Shown: positions 1-7,801 of the stretch, piece after piece
Position numbering within the stretch: the first letter of the stretch is position 1
Layout: each line of letters opens with the position of its first letter
From: Epilithonimonas lactis
GTDB taxonomy: Bacteria; Bacteroidota; Bacteroidia; Flavobacteriales; Weeksellaceae
Length of the DNA: 64,000 nucleotides
Direction of reading: 5' to 3'
Assembly: GCF_900110605.1 (NCBI RefSeq)
Contig: NZ_FOFI01000002.1
Span: 806,001-870,000, forward strand
Position numbers and translations under genes: made by a program
Notes under the pieces: model-generated
What the model was told of the DNA's origin: nothing
The model's database searches: none
What the model saw: only the letters and a program-made list of their open reading frames with translations

Positions 1-72
1 ACAACCGTAAAACATCATATATAATAGGAAAATAGTGTAGAAGGGAATTAACACTGCATAATATCTTTTCAT
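1..72 (-). CDS. VanZ-like membrane protein, N-terminus only (runs off the left edge)
   Basis: Only the first 24 codons are in the window. The gene starts at an ATG whose first base is position 72 and reads out of the left edge without a stop. An AAAGGAAA ribosome-binding-like stretch lies just upstream of the ATG (near position 80 on the complement). The visible protein opens MKRYYAVLIPFYTIFLLYMM, one strongly hydrophobic segment with a short basic start, as at the N-terminus of small flavobacterial VanZ-family membrane proteins. The family assignment is from memory of that N-terminus and is tentative. That this is a real gene start is well supported by the ribosome-binding site and the membrane-like composition. 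Confidence 0.5.
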   Translation of the reverse strand, partial: MKRYYAVLIPFYTIFLLYMMFYGC

Positions 73-260
73 AGGTTTCCTTTTGAGGGGATTAGTAATT
101 AAAAGAGTTTTATACCAAAAGAAGGCGAAACAATTTTATTTTTCTACACGCATCAAAAATCTTTCCTAAAACAAAAATTAAACAAGCGATTAACCTTTTT
201 TATAAACTTTAACATTTATGTGAGGTCGAAATTAAGGAATTAACAAAATTTTAAGAAAGT

Positions 261-334
261 GGGCAGTACAGGATTCGAACCAGTGACCTCTGCGATGTCA
301 ACGCAACGCTCTAAACCAACTGAGCTAACTGCCC
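261..334 (-). tRNA. tRNA-Val (anticodon GAC)
   Basis: On the complement, 74 bases fold as a cloverleaf. The acceptor arms GGGCAGT and ACTGCCC pair, the D arm carries AGCTCAGTTGG, the T arm carries GGTTCGAATCC, and the anticodon loop TTGACAT gives GAC, which reads GTC valine codons. The CCA end is not encoded. It is the last of three valine tRNA genes in the direction of transcription. Confidence 0.95.
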
Positions 335-352
335 AAAATTTCATCAAAGTAG

Positions 353-386
353 AAAGAAAAAAATCTCCCAGTTTCCTGAGAGATTT
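353..386 (-). terminator. Hairpin plus T-run between two tRNA-Val genes
   Basis: AAATCTC and GAGATTT form the base of a stem that continues with CAG/CTG around a TTTC loop at 361-386. On the minus strand it is followed by a run of Ts (complement of 357-363). It lies after the second tRNA-Val(TAC) and before tRNA-Val(GAC), so it would end or attenuate the transcript before the last tRNA. Confidence 0.7.
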
Positions 387-389
387 TGT

Positions 390-463
390 GGGCCCTGAGG
401 GATTCGAACCCCCGACCCTCTGGGTGTAAACCAGATGCTCTGAACCAACTGAGCTAAGAGCCC
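390..463 (-). tRNA. tRNA-Val (anticodon TAC), copy 2
   Basis: This 74-base cloverleaf has acceptor strands GGGCTCT and AGGGCCC, with a T5-G68 wobble pair. The anticodon stem TCTGG/CCAGA encloses the loop TTTACAC, giving anticodon TAC for GTA and other valine codons. It is identical base for base to the copy at 499-572. Confidence 0.96.
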
Positions 464-498
464 TGAAATTTTTTGAAAGGCTTCAGTATCCTTTTTGT

Positions 499-572
499 GG
501 GCCCTGAGGGATTCGAACCCCCGACCCTCTGGGTGTAAACCAGATGCTCTGAACCAACTGAGCTAAGAGCCC
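499..572 (-). tRNA. tRNA-Val (anticodon TAC), copy 1
   Basis: First tRNA of the cluster in the direction of transcription and identical in all 74 bases to the copy at 390-463. A full TTTG-N19-TATATTTG promoter lies about 30 bases upstream. CCA is not encoded. Confidence 0.96.
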
Positions 573-601
573 CACTGAACGGCTTACCGTTTTGAGTGGT
601 G

Positions 602-632
602 CAAATATACAAATTATTACGAAGTCAGCAAA
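602..632 (-). promoter_or_regulatory. Promoter of the tRNA-Val cluster, TTTG-N19-TATATTTG
   Basis: On the complement the -33 element TTTG (629-632) and the -7 element TATATTTG (602-609) are separated by 19 bases, the known Bacteroidota housekeeping promoter layout. It overlaps the last codons and stop of folC (stop at 617-619), so the tRNA operon is driven from inside the neighbouring coding sequence. Confidence 0.8.
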
Positions 633-1858
633 TTTTTTTCTAAAAAATCTCCCACTACAAAGTTGCTTCCGCCAATAAAAATCATTTCTCCAGCTTTACA
701 ATTCTGTGTTGCAGAAAGATAACCATCCTGAACGTTTTGAAAAATTTTGTAATTAATTTCACTTTTTTTCAGCAGGTCTTCATAAGTTTCGGGATTTCGG
801 CCTCGGTTGACGTTTGGTTTTACAAAATAGTAGTTTTCATTTTTGGGCAAAATTTCCAAAACTTCATCAATTTTTTTATCATTTACAAAACCAAGAACTA
901 TATGTTTGTGCTGAGAATATTCATTCAATTGATTGAAAACTTCTTCCAGTCCAGCTTTGTTATGACCAGTATCACAAATCGTCAAAGGATTTTGTGAGAA
1001 CTCAAACCAGCGTCCGATGAAGTTGGTGTTTTTAGATACATTCGAAAGGCCATAATTTATATTTTCCTCAGTAATTGTCAAATTCTGTCTTCTCAACTCA
1101 TCAATCAAAGCTAAAACGACTCTGATGTTCTTTTTTTGATACTTGCCTTTAAGGTCAGATTCTAACGAAGTTTCAATCGTTGTTGCATCAATGAACTCAG
1201 CATTCATTTCTTTTGCTTTATTAATGATAATGTCGCGAACAGGAATCTTCTCATCTCCAGAAATAATAGGAATGTTTTCTTTGATGATGCCTGCTTTTTC
1301 AAAAGCAATTTCTTCAATCGTCTCACCCAAAAGGTCTTGATGGTCCAATTGAACATTCGTAATTGCAGAAACCAACGGCTTAATGATGTTCGTAGAATCC
1401 AATCTTCCGCCCAAGCCAACTTCGATGATTGCATAATCAACTTTTTGCTGATGAAAATATTCGAAAGCCATTATGGTTGTGAATTCAAAAAAAGAAGGCT
1501 GGATTTCGCTCGGTAATTCTTTTAATTTCTGGATGAAATCGTAAACAAATTCCTTATTGCAATTCTTACCATTCACTTTGATTCGTTCCGTAAAATCTAC
1601 CAAATGTGGCGAATTATAAAGCCCGATTTTATAACCTGATTCCTGAAGCACGGAAGCCAACATATTGCTCGTAGAACCTTTACCGTTGGTCCCGCCGATA
1701 TGAATCGTTTTGATTTTATCCTGAGGATTTCCAAAAAAGTCACAGAGTTTTTTGATGTTTTCAAGTCCAGGTTTGTAGGCTGAAGAACCATCTCTTTGAT
1801 AATTTGGAGCCTGGGCAAAAAGCCAATCAACGGCTTCCTGATATTCGTGTGAATTCAT
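617..1858 (-). CDS. folC: Bifunctional dihydrofolate synthase / folylpolyglutamate synthase
   Basis: FolC uses ATP to join glutamate to dihydropteroate, and later to extend the polyglutamate tail of folates in the cytoplasm. The 413-residue length is normal. The ATP-binding loop GGTNGKGST is at residues 55-63, and the family stretch YNSPHL follows about 20 residues later. A Mur-ligase-like central domain is followed by a C-terminal glutamate-ligase domain with DTGHNKAG. The start is the first ATG in frame, with a TAAATTTG -7 element just upstream. It stands directly before the tRNA-Val cluster. In related flavobacteria folC is often next to exbB-exbD-tonB (recollection), which agrees with the TonB/ExbB genes upstream here. 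Confidence 0.95.
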   Translation of the reverse strand: MNSHEYQEAVDWLFAQAPNYQRDGSSAYKPGLENIKKLCDFFGNPQDKIKTIHIGGTNGKGSTSNMLASVLQESGYKIGLYNSPHLVDFTERIKVNGKNCNKEFVYDFIQKLKELPSEIQPSFFEFTTIMAFEYFHQQKVDYAIIEVGLGGRLDSTNIIKPLVSAITNVQLDHQDLLGETIEEIAFEKAGIIKENIPIISGDEKIPVRDIIINKAKEMNAEFIDATTIETSLESDLKGKYQKKNIRVVLALIDELRRQNLTITEENINYGLSNVSKNTNFIGRWFEFSQNPLTICDTGHNKAGLEEVFNQLNEYSQHKHIVLGFVNDKKIDEVLEILPKNENYYFVKPNVNRGRNPETYEDLLKKSEINYKIFQNVQDGYLSATQNCKAGEMIFIGGSNFVVGDFLEKNLLTS

Positions 1859-1874
1859 ATTTCAAAATGAATTA

Positions 1875-1882
1875 CAAATTTA
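1875..1882 (-). promoter_or_regulatory. Candidate -7 element TAAATTTG upstream of folC
   Basis: Exact TAnnTTTG match on the complement, 17 bases before the folC ATG. No convincing TTTG at the -33 position. Confidence 0.45.
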
Positions 1883-1991
1883 AAAATAAGAAGAATGTAA
1901 GGGAATTAAATCTGAAAAATTTTGACAATGAATAAAATGAAAATGAGTGAAAGCTTAAAATCTACATTTCCGATGCTCAAATTTTAGGAGA

Positions 1992-2723
1992 TTACAAGTT
2001 AGAGTCAAGTCCTACTATTGTCAAATTAAATTCTATTTTTCTATTGTCAATAGTAGTAAAAAGCATTCTTACAAAGCCATAATCGCTATTATAATAAAAG
2101 ATAGATTTGGTGTTTCCTAAATCTGGAATTATTGTATCAATATGGATTTCAATGCATTCAATATAATTACTTCCAAGTTTATAAAGTTTTTTTGTGTCAA
2201 TCACTTTATAGTTGCTTTTGGAAGTTCGCCGTCCTTCCCATTCAATCCATTTTTTATCTCCCCAATGATTTCCGAAATTAAGCTCGTAATCCCAAGTATT
2301 TGATGTGAATTCAATATATGGAAAAGCATTCATTTCCAATATTCTAAAATTATCACTTCGCGGCGGATGCATCCAAAACTTATCATTTTTAATAATAACT
2401 CCGGTCATTTCGTAATGTGTAAAATTATTTGCGGATTTATTCTTTATAATGATTTCTTCACATTTTTCAACAGAATTACAGTAGTCGTAAGCAATAGTTG
2501 ATTGCCCAGGATTGAATGATTCAAAATCATAGTATTTCAACATTAAAATTTTATCTTTTGAAATGATGCTGTCGGCAACGATCTTGTAAAAATAGGCCTT
2601 GTTTACAAAGTTTTTGACATCATTTGAATTATCATTTTTCACTTGACTGAAACAAAACGTGCCTAGAAAAAGCACAAAAAGAAAAAAGTTGTGTTTGTTT
2701 GTATTATTTAAATTTTTGAACAT
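1992..2723 (-). CDS. Secreted hypothetical protein
   Basis: I do not recognise this 243-residue protein. I start it at the ATG at 2723: the frame stays open a little further upstream only through a TTG, and the ATG gives a clean signal peptide (FFLFVLFLGTFCFS followed by Q). Downstream it is a mixed alpha/beta sequence rich in aromatic residues, with WGDKKWIEWEGRR near residue 155. It sits between the TonB-like gene and folC on the same strand. No lipobox cysteine is seen, so it is probably periplasmic or exported. No function can be assigned. Confidence 0.75.
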   Translation of the reverse strand: MFKNLNNTNKHNFFLFVLFLGTFCFSQVKNDNSNDVKNFVNKAYFYKIVADSIISKDKILMLKYYDFESFNPGQSTIAYDYCNSVEKCEEIIIKNKSANNFTHYEMTGVIIKNDKFWMHPPRSDNFRILEMNAFPYIEFTSNTWDYELNFGNHWGDKKWIEWEGRRTSKSNYKVIDTKKLYKLGSNYIECIEIHIDTIIPDLGNTKSIFYYNSDYGFVRMLFTTIDNRKIEFNLTIVGLDSNL

Positions 2724-2813
2724 ATTGCTTTTATAAATCAAGTAGAAAATTATTACTACTAATTTATAAATATTACCAATGTAAAATGATAAATAATTAA
2801 GAAAGAATTATAT

Positions 2814-3455
2814 CTAAAAAACAATCGTGTAAGTCCCCTGAGAAACATTCTGAGATTTCTTCGCCTTCACATATTTTTTTGTCCAAATCACAGCCGCAGT
2901 CACATTGCAAACGTCTTTGATGCCACTGCTTCGTCCGGCAGAAGTTACATTCCCTGCTTTGTCAACCGTGATGAACATTACCAACTGACCTTTGGCTTTG
3001 CAATTATGAGAAGGTAATTTCCCGGCTTTTCCCATCGTTCCGGGAATGAAAGCGGTCAAGATTCTGTCTTTACCAATTTTGGTGATTTTTTCCTCCTTGG
3101 AATCCGTTTTAGAATCATCCTTTTTCTCGTCTGTTTTAGCGAGTTTTTTATCCTCGGTTTCAGATTTTGGAGTTTCCTTTTTTTCCTCTTTTATAGGGGT
3201 GATTTCTTGAGCAATAGAAACGGTGTCTGCAGGTAAAATTTCAACATCTGGAATATAGATTTCCGGTTCTGAAATAGAGTCTGCGTCTGGTTCAATTTCC
3301 GCCTTTGGAATTTCTGCTACCACAGGTTTTGGTTGTTCAGAAGCTTTGTAATAAAGTGAATTAAATGAAAACAAAAGCACAAAAAAAACCAGCGCAACCA
3401 CATAAAATGCAATTGGCAAACCTGATAGTTTCTTCGTTCGTCTTCGGAATTCCAT
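2814..3455 (-). CDS. Membrane-anchored protein with TonB-like C-terminal domain, in the usual ExbD position
   Basis: 213 residues. A basic start (MEFRRRTKK) leads into one membrane helix at about 14-32, then a long Pro/Glu/Lys/Asp-rich periplasmic linker (about 40-135), then a compact domain at about 136-213. That last domain is clearly paralogous to the end of the TonB-like protein at 4313-5242: both have FIPGTMG, TVDK.G.VTSA, W.K.YVKA, GTY.IVF and two cysteines 31 residues apart (C152 and C183 here). It is not an ExbD, because the helix lacks the conserved aspartate. It follows the ExbB gene by 116 bases and probably works with it in coupling the proton gradient to an outer-membrane or periplasmic task. 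Confidence 0.75.
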   Translation of the reverse strand: MEFRRRTKKLSGLPIAFYVVALVFFVLLFSFNSLYYKASEQPKPVVAEIPKAEIEPDADSISEPEIYIPDVEILPADTVSIAQEITPIKEEKKETPKSETEDKKLAKTDEKKDDSKTDSKEEKITKIGKDRILTAFIPGTMGKAGKLPSHNCKAKGQLVMFITVDKAGNVTSAGRSSGIKDVCNVTAAVIWTKKYVKAKKSQNVSQGTYTIVF

Positions 3456-3571
3456 TTATAAATTTTTAATTGATGAAAACAAGTAAGCAAAATTGAGCGT
3501 CTCACTCTGAGTGATGATGAAATCTTGAGTGATTTATGTGTTTAAATATTCATTTTAATTTCCAAACTTTT

Positions 3572-4210
3572 CTAAGCCGGCTTATTAATAATATCCAAAA
3601 ACTCATTCGTGTGAAACTGGATTTTCATTAATAGATAATCAACCTTCGCCACCAAGATGTTATGAAAAATATAAGATAAAAATCCTACAATCAGGCCAAC
3701 TACAGTCGGAGCTAAAGCCTTGTAAAAGTCTGCCGCCAAAAGATTTTGAGAAATCACCGTATCAGTTTTTGACAAGCCTCCAAAAGTGGAAGCCAAAATC
3801 ATAACGCCACCAAGGAGTCCAAGCATCGGTGCTGCACCAGAAAGTGTAGCGAGAAATCCGATGTTTTTTTCTGCCTTATTGAGTTCAATTTGTGCGTGGG
3901 TTTCCATTGCGCTGGCAATTTCGCCAACTGGTCTTCCCAATCGGGAAAGGCCTTTTTCCACGCTTCTGGATTCTGGCGAATTATCTCTTCTGCAAAAGTC
4001 GACAGCGGATTGAACGCGTCCGTCGTTCAATAGGTCGTTCACATTTTTCAACAAGTAAGGGTCAACCTGATTTTCGCGGTTGAGTGCAAAAAACTTCTGT
4101 CCAAAAAAAACTACAGCCGCAATTCCTAATAATATCAGGATAATGACCAGCGTAACGCTGAGTAAGCCTCCGCCAAATAAGAATTCCCAAATAGAAGGTT
4201 GATTTGCCAT
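3572..4210 (-). CDS. MotA/TolQ/ExbB proton channel family protein, divergent
   Basis: ExbB/TolQ proteins form the inner-membrane proton channel that energises TonB or Tol partners. This 212-residue protein has three membrane segments, at about 16-36, 120-142 and 165-185. The family pore motif is present as APMLGLLGGV (128-136), but the threonine that follows the second glycine in E. coli ExbB (GLFGTV, T148) is G135 here. The second pore threonine is kept (ALAPTVVGL, T169). It lies between two TonB-like genes and no canonical ExbD is nearby. A TAAATTTG -7 element 27 bases upstream suggests its own promoter. Confidence 0.88.
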   Translation of the reverse strand: MANQPSIWEFLFGGGLLSVTLVIILILLGIAAVVFFGQKFFALNRENQVDPYLLKNVNDLLNDGRVQSAVDFCRRDNSPESRSVEKGLSRLGRPVGEIASAMETHAQIELNKAEKNIGFLATLSGAAPMLGLLGGVMILASTFGGLSKTDTVISQNLLAADFYKALAPTVVGLIVGFLSYIFHNILVAKVDYLLMKIQFHTNEFLDIINKPA

Positions 4211-4236
4211 AGTTCAAATATTGTTTTTTACAGTTT

Positions 4237-4244
4237 CAAATTTA
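4237..4244 (-). promoter_or_regulatory. Candidate -7 element TAAATTTG upstream of the exbB-like gene
   Basis: Exact TAnnTTTG match on the complement in the 102-base gap between the TonB-like and ExbB-like genes. No clear -33 element. Confidence 0.45.
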
Positions 4245-4312
4245 TGAATAACTTAAAGATTAATCCCGATAGATTGTTGAAAATTTTAAGTAAAGATGAT
4301 TACCAAAAGTCC

Positions 4313-5242
4313 TTAGAAAACAATTTTGTAAGTTCCTTTGGATGATACCGATGAAGCTTCTGCTTTCACATATTGCTTCACCCAACTTACCGCCGTGCTC
4401 GCAACACAAGGGTCAGAAACCCCGCTGAGCCGTTTTGCAGAAGTGACTTTCCCAGATTTGTCCACCGTATAGGAAATGCTGATGCTTCCGCTGGCCTGGC
4501 AATCGTGGTTTGGTTGCGCACCACCTCTACCCATTGTTCCTGGGATGAATCCGACTAATTTTCTATCAACGCCGACCAGACTCGTTCCGTCGCCATCGCC
4601 GCCAAGTGGGTCGCCATAGTTTCCAGGACCGGTTCCGTTGCCTTGTGAGCCGGATTTTGTGCCTCTTCCTTTCAGAAGATTACCGATGGCTGCGTTTCCA
4701 CGGCCGTCTCCGGTTGCATTTTCTTTTTTGATATCACCTTTGGAGCTGGTTTTTCCAGGCGTTGTTTTTGTAGAATTGGCAACTGCGGTAGAATTGGTTT
4801 TCTCGTTTGATTTCTTGTTCGCGACTGGTGGATTTTTGGTTCTGGTCGGAATTGGAACTGTATTTTCTGGAATGTCTTTGTCGACTTTTTCTTTAGAAAC
4901 TTTTGCAACTTCCGCTACCACTTCTTTTTCCTCTTTCTTTTCTACGATGGGCGCAGGACTTCCTTCTTCCTCTTTTGGCTCTTCCACACCTTTGCCGTTT
5001 CTGTTGTCACCATAGTTAATGCGCATTTCGGTCAAGTCTACAGGAATGATGGTTTCACTATTGACCGCCGTTTTTTTATCTGATTTGATGAAAGAAGCCG
5101 GAAGAAAAAATAAAACCGAGAAAATGAAAACGCCGACCACCAAAGCTTTGGTAAGCGTAAACTCATAGTGCTTGCGGTACTCGTAGGCGCCATAAGCCTT
5201 ATGTCGGTCTTCGAAAATAATATCATCCAGGTCCTGATACAT
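4313..5242 (-). CDS. Energy transducer TonB-like protein
   Basis: 309 residues. The N-terminal HKAYGAYEYRKHY is the typical cytoplasmic start of Bacteroidota TonB proteins. A membrane helix follows (about 31-52), then an acidic and lysine-rich linker to about 170, a glycine-rich stretch (GNGTGPGNYGDPLGGDGDG region), and a C-terminal domain from about 225. The C-terminus has GSISISYTVDKSGKV and ends GTYKIVF, like TonB_C, but has two cysteines (C248, C279) and lacks the usual W.P pattern. TonB proteins carry proton-motive energy from ExbB/ExbD to outer-membrane receptors. A perfect inverted repeat stands 17 bases before the start. Confidence 0.8.
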   Translation of the reverse strand: MYQDLDDIIFEDRHKAYGAYEYRKHYEFTLTKALVVGVFIFSVLFFLPASFIKSDKKTAVNSETIIPVDLTEMRINYGDNRNGKGVEEPKEEEGSPAPIVEKKEEKEVVAEVAKVSKEKVDKDIPENTVPIPTRTKNPPVANKKSNEKTNSTAVANSTKTTPGKTSSKGDIKKENATGDGRGNAAIGNLLKGRGTKSGSQGNGTGPGNYGDPLGGDGDGTSLVGVDRKLVGFIPGTMGRGGAQPNHDCQASGSISISYTVDKSGKVTSAKRLSGVSDPCVASTAVSWVKQYVKAEASSVSSKGTYKIVF

Positions 5243-5258
5243 AGGAAAAGCTTGTTTG

Positions 5259-5281
5259 CGTTATAAATTAATTTTATAACG
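5259..5281. promoter_or_regulatory. Perfect 9-bp inverted repeat upstream of the TonB-like gene
   Basis: CGTTATAAA and TTTATAACG are exact reverse complements separated by TTAAT. The site lies between a near-consensus -7 element (TATATTTA, complement of 5287-5294) and the ATG at 5242. An operator bound by a dimeric repressor, or a leader hairpin, are both possible. Confidence 0.5.
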
Positions 5282-5314
5282 ATTCGTAAATATAAATATT
5301 ATTTCCTGAAAAAA

Positions 5315-5773
5315 TTAGTCGTCAACTTCTATCTCGTCCGGACGGAAGTGGCATTTCAATTTGAAAGGGATTGGATTTTCGGAGCCTGTGTAGAAATCGG
5401 TGATGTTTCCAGTCCAGCAAAGTTGGAGGTCACCCGTTTCGTTTTTATCAAATTTGAGTTCGTTCTCGAATAGGAAAGCATCCTCGTCATCAAAAAGATC
5501 AACTTCAGTAAAGATCTCATCTTCGGTGTCTTCTACAATAAAAGTTTGTCCTTCCAATTCAGAAGTTGTTATCGGGAACTCTATGATATCTAATGACAGT
5601 TGAGGGAAATTGTACTGCAAAGAGTCGTCGTCAACGTGATCCAAAGCGTCATCTGTGATGATCTCTACTTCAAGAAAATTTTGAGCATTAATATAAACAG
5701 ACTTGCAATAAGTATTCTTGATAAAATACTTCAGAGTTTCCTCTGGGTGGTAGATCTTTAGTATTCCTTTCAT
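5315..5773 (-). CDS. Conserved-looking acidic hypothetical protein
   Basis: 152 residues with no signal peptide or membrane segment, so probably cytoplasmic. It is strongly acidic in the middle (EDTEDEIFTEVDLFDDEDAF). The protein starts MKGILKIYHPEET and ends in DEIEVDD. No family is recognised. It is the first gene of a same-strand series (this gene, TonB-like, ExbB-like, TonB-like) with a 72-base gap to the next, and a TATCTTTG -7 element lies upstream. Its neighbours are the only hint to its role. Confidence 0.75.
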   Translation of the reverse strand: MKGILKIYHPEETLKYFIKNTYCKSVYINAQNFLEVEIITDDALDHVDDDSLQYNFPQLSLDIIEFPITTSELEGQTFIVEDTEDEIFTEVDLFDDEDAFLFENELKFDKNETGDLQLCWTGNITDFYTGSENPIPFKLKCHFRPDEIEVDD

Positions 5774-5819
5774 TATAAGGATAATAAATTATGAAATGAT
5801 TTTTTTTAATAGTGTTGAA

Positions 5820-5827
5820 CAAAGATA
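5820..5827 (-). promoter_or_regulatory. Candidate -7 element TATCTTTG upstream of the acidic hypothetical gene
   Basis: Exact TAnnTTTG match on the complement, 47 bases before the ATG at 5773, in the divergent gap before the DUF885 gene. Confidence 0.45.
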
Positions 5828-5994
5828 AAAAATAGAATGAATGTGAAAAATTTTTGTCACTTATTTTTAGTAATAATCATTGAAATTAATAAAAATTTTG
5901 ATATTGTATTAATATGGATCTTCGACCCTCAAAATAAACAGGGTGAAATTTTCTGATCATAAAATATTATCTTTACAAGGCTTAAAAATTTATA

Positions 5995-7794
5995 ATGAGA
6001 CTTATTTATAAGATATTAGCTTTTTCTGTGCTTGCCTTCTCTGTGATTTCCTGCAAAAAGGAAGACTCGCCGATGGTAAAAAATTCAGGATTCGAATCCA
6101 ACCTGGATACGATTGCTGCCAACTATTACGAGGAATATCTTAAACTTTATCCTCTGGAAGCGACTTCGCAAGGCGACGAAAGATACAATGACCTTTTGCC
6201 AAACAATCTGAGTCAGGAATTTATCAAAAACGAGATTGCTTTTTACGACTCGATTCAAAATCAATTGAAGTCTGTGGATTACAACAATTTGGACAATGAC
6301 CAAAAAGTGGTTTTCGATGTTTTGGAATACACGCTGATTGATAAACAGGAGCGCTACGCTTATCATCCGGAATATATTCCTTTCACCCAGTTTGGCGGAT
6401 TGCCTTTGGATTTTCCGATGTTGGGAAGTGGAAGTGGGATTCAACCTTTTAAAACTGAAAAAGATTATGATAATTGGCTCAAGAGAATCGAACTTTTTCC
6501 AGTCTGGATGGATTCTGCTATTGAAAACTTCCGAGCTGGGATGAAGAGTGGTATCGTCCTACCAAAATCATTGGTCATCAAAATGGTTCCTCAAATGAAA
6601 GCCGAGGAAATCACAACTTTCGACATCGAGAAAAATATCTTCTACGGCCCCATCAAAAATATGCCGAAGGATTTCAAACCTGTAACTTCAAATAAGTATG
6701 CTAAGCTTTATCAGGACGCCATTAAAAATAAACTAATTCCGACTTACCTCAAAATGGCGACATTTCTCGAAAAAGAATATCTGCCAAAAGCAAGAATGAC
6801 CGATGGTTACAACGCTTTGCCAAATGGCGCCAATATTTATAATTACTATGTAAAAAGCTGGACGACAACGAATAAAACGCCAGACGAAATCCACAAAACA
6901 GGACTTTCAGAAGTGGAAAGACTTCGTGCTGAGATGGAAAAAGTGAAAAATCAAGTTGGCTTCAAAGGTTCTTTGGAAGAGTTCCTTAATTATGTGAAGA
7001 CCGACCCGAAAGCAATGCCTTACAAAACTTCGAAAGAGGTTCTAGCAGGATTCCAATCCATCCTCGATAAGATCACACCGAAGCTGAAAACGATGTTCAA
7101 TGTCACACCGAAAACGCCTTTCGAAATTCGTCAAACAGAAAAATATAGAGAAGCGAGTGCCAGCGCAGAATATATCCAAGGAAGTCCGGATGGCAAACGT
7201 CCGGGGATTTTTTACACACCGATTCCTGATCCGACAAAATTCAATGTCACTTCCGGGATGGAATCTCTGTTTCTTCACGAAGCCATTCCAGGTCATCATT
7301 ATCAAATTTCCCTTCAACAGGAAAATCTGAAATTGCCTAAATTTTTGAGATTCGGTTGGATTGGTGCATACGGCGAAGGCTGGGCTTTGTATTGCGAATC
7401 GCTCGGACCAGAATTCGGGCTTTATACTGACCCATATCAAAAAATGGGTTCTTTGAGTGACGAAATGTTGCGCGCCGTTCGTCTCGTAATCGATACTGGA
7501 ATTCACACCGGACAAATGTCTCGCGAAGAAGCCATCAAATATTTTCTAAGCAATGTCGCTTACGACGAAGCTGGTGCAACGGCAGAAGTGGAGCGTTATA
7601 TGGCAATGCCTGGACAAGCTTTGAGCTACAAAACCGGCGCAATGAAAATCCGAGAGTTGAGAGAAAAATATAAATCAGAATTAGGAAAGAAATTCAACAT
7701 CGCAGATTTTCACGATGAAGTGTTGAGTCAAGGTTGCCTTCCGCTGCAGGTTTTGGAACGTAAAATGAATCTTTGGGCAAAGGATGTAAAGTAA
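5995..7794 (+). CDS. DUF885 family lipoprotein, putative metallopeptidase
   Basis: 599 residues. A lipoprotein signal peptide ends in SVISC with the cysteine at about residue 20, so the protein is lipid-anchored in the envelope. The DUF885 signature HEAIPGHH (H428, E429, H434-H435) and a downstream GEGWALYCE (E461) look like a gluzincin-type zinc site. Length matches the family. Bacterial DUF885 proteins are often annotated as peptidases, but the substrate is unknown. The gene is followed after 7 bases by the HPP gene and may be cotranscribed with it. Confidence 0.9.
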   Translation: MRLIYKILAFSVLAFSVISCKKEDSPMVKNSGFESNLDTIAANYYEEYLKLYPLEATSQGDERYNDLLPNNLSQEFIKNEIAFYDSIQNQLKSVDYNNLDNDQKVVFDVLEYTLIDKQERYAYHPEYIPFTQFGGLPLDFPMLGSGSGIQPFKTEKDYDNWLKRIELFPVWMDSAIENFRAGMKSGIVLPKSLVIKMVPQMKAEEITTFDIEKNIFYGPIKNMPKDFKPVTSNKYAKLYQDAIKNKLIPTYLKMATFLEKEYLPKARMTDGYNALPNGANIYNYYVKSWTTTNKTPDEIHKTGLSEVERLRAEMEKVKNQVGFKGSLEEFLNYVKTDPKAMPYKTSKEVLAGFQSILDKITPKLKTMFNVTPKTPFEIRQTEKYREASASAEYIQGSPDGKRPGIFYTPIPDPTKFNVTSGMESLFLHEAIPGHHYQISLQQENLKLPKFLRFGWIGAYGEGWALYCESLGPEFGLYTDPYQKMGSLSDEMLRAVRLVIDTGIHTGQMSREEAIKYFLSNVAYDEAGATAEVERYMAMPGQALSYKTGAMKIRELREKYKSELGKKFNIADFHDEVLSQGCLPLQVLERKMNLWAKDVK

Positions 7795-7801
7795 GAATTA
7801 G

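Noticed and set aside
2814-3455. ExbD
   Set aside because: Position and one helix would fit, but the conserved membrane aspartate is missing and the C-terminus is TonB-like.
7042-7515. 157-codon minus-strand frame opposite the DUF885 gene
   Set aside because: Antisense shadow across the conserved HEAIPGHH region; no promoter or ribosome site.
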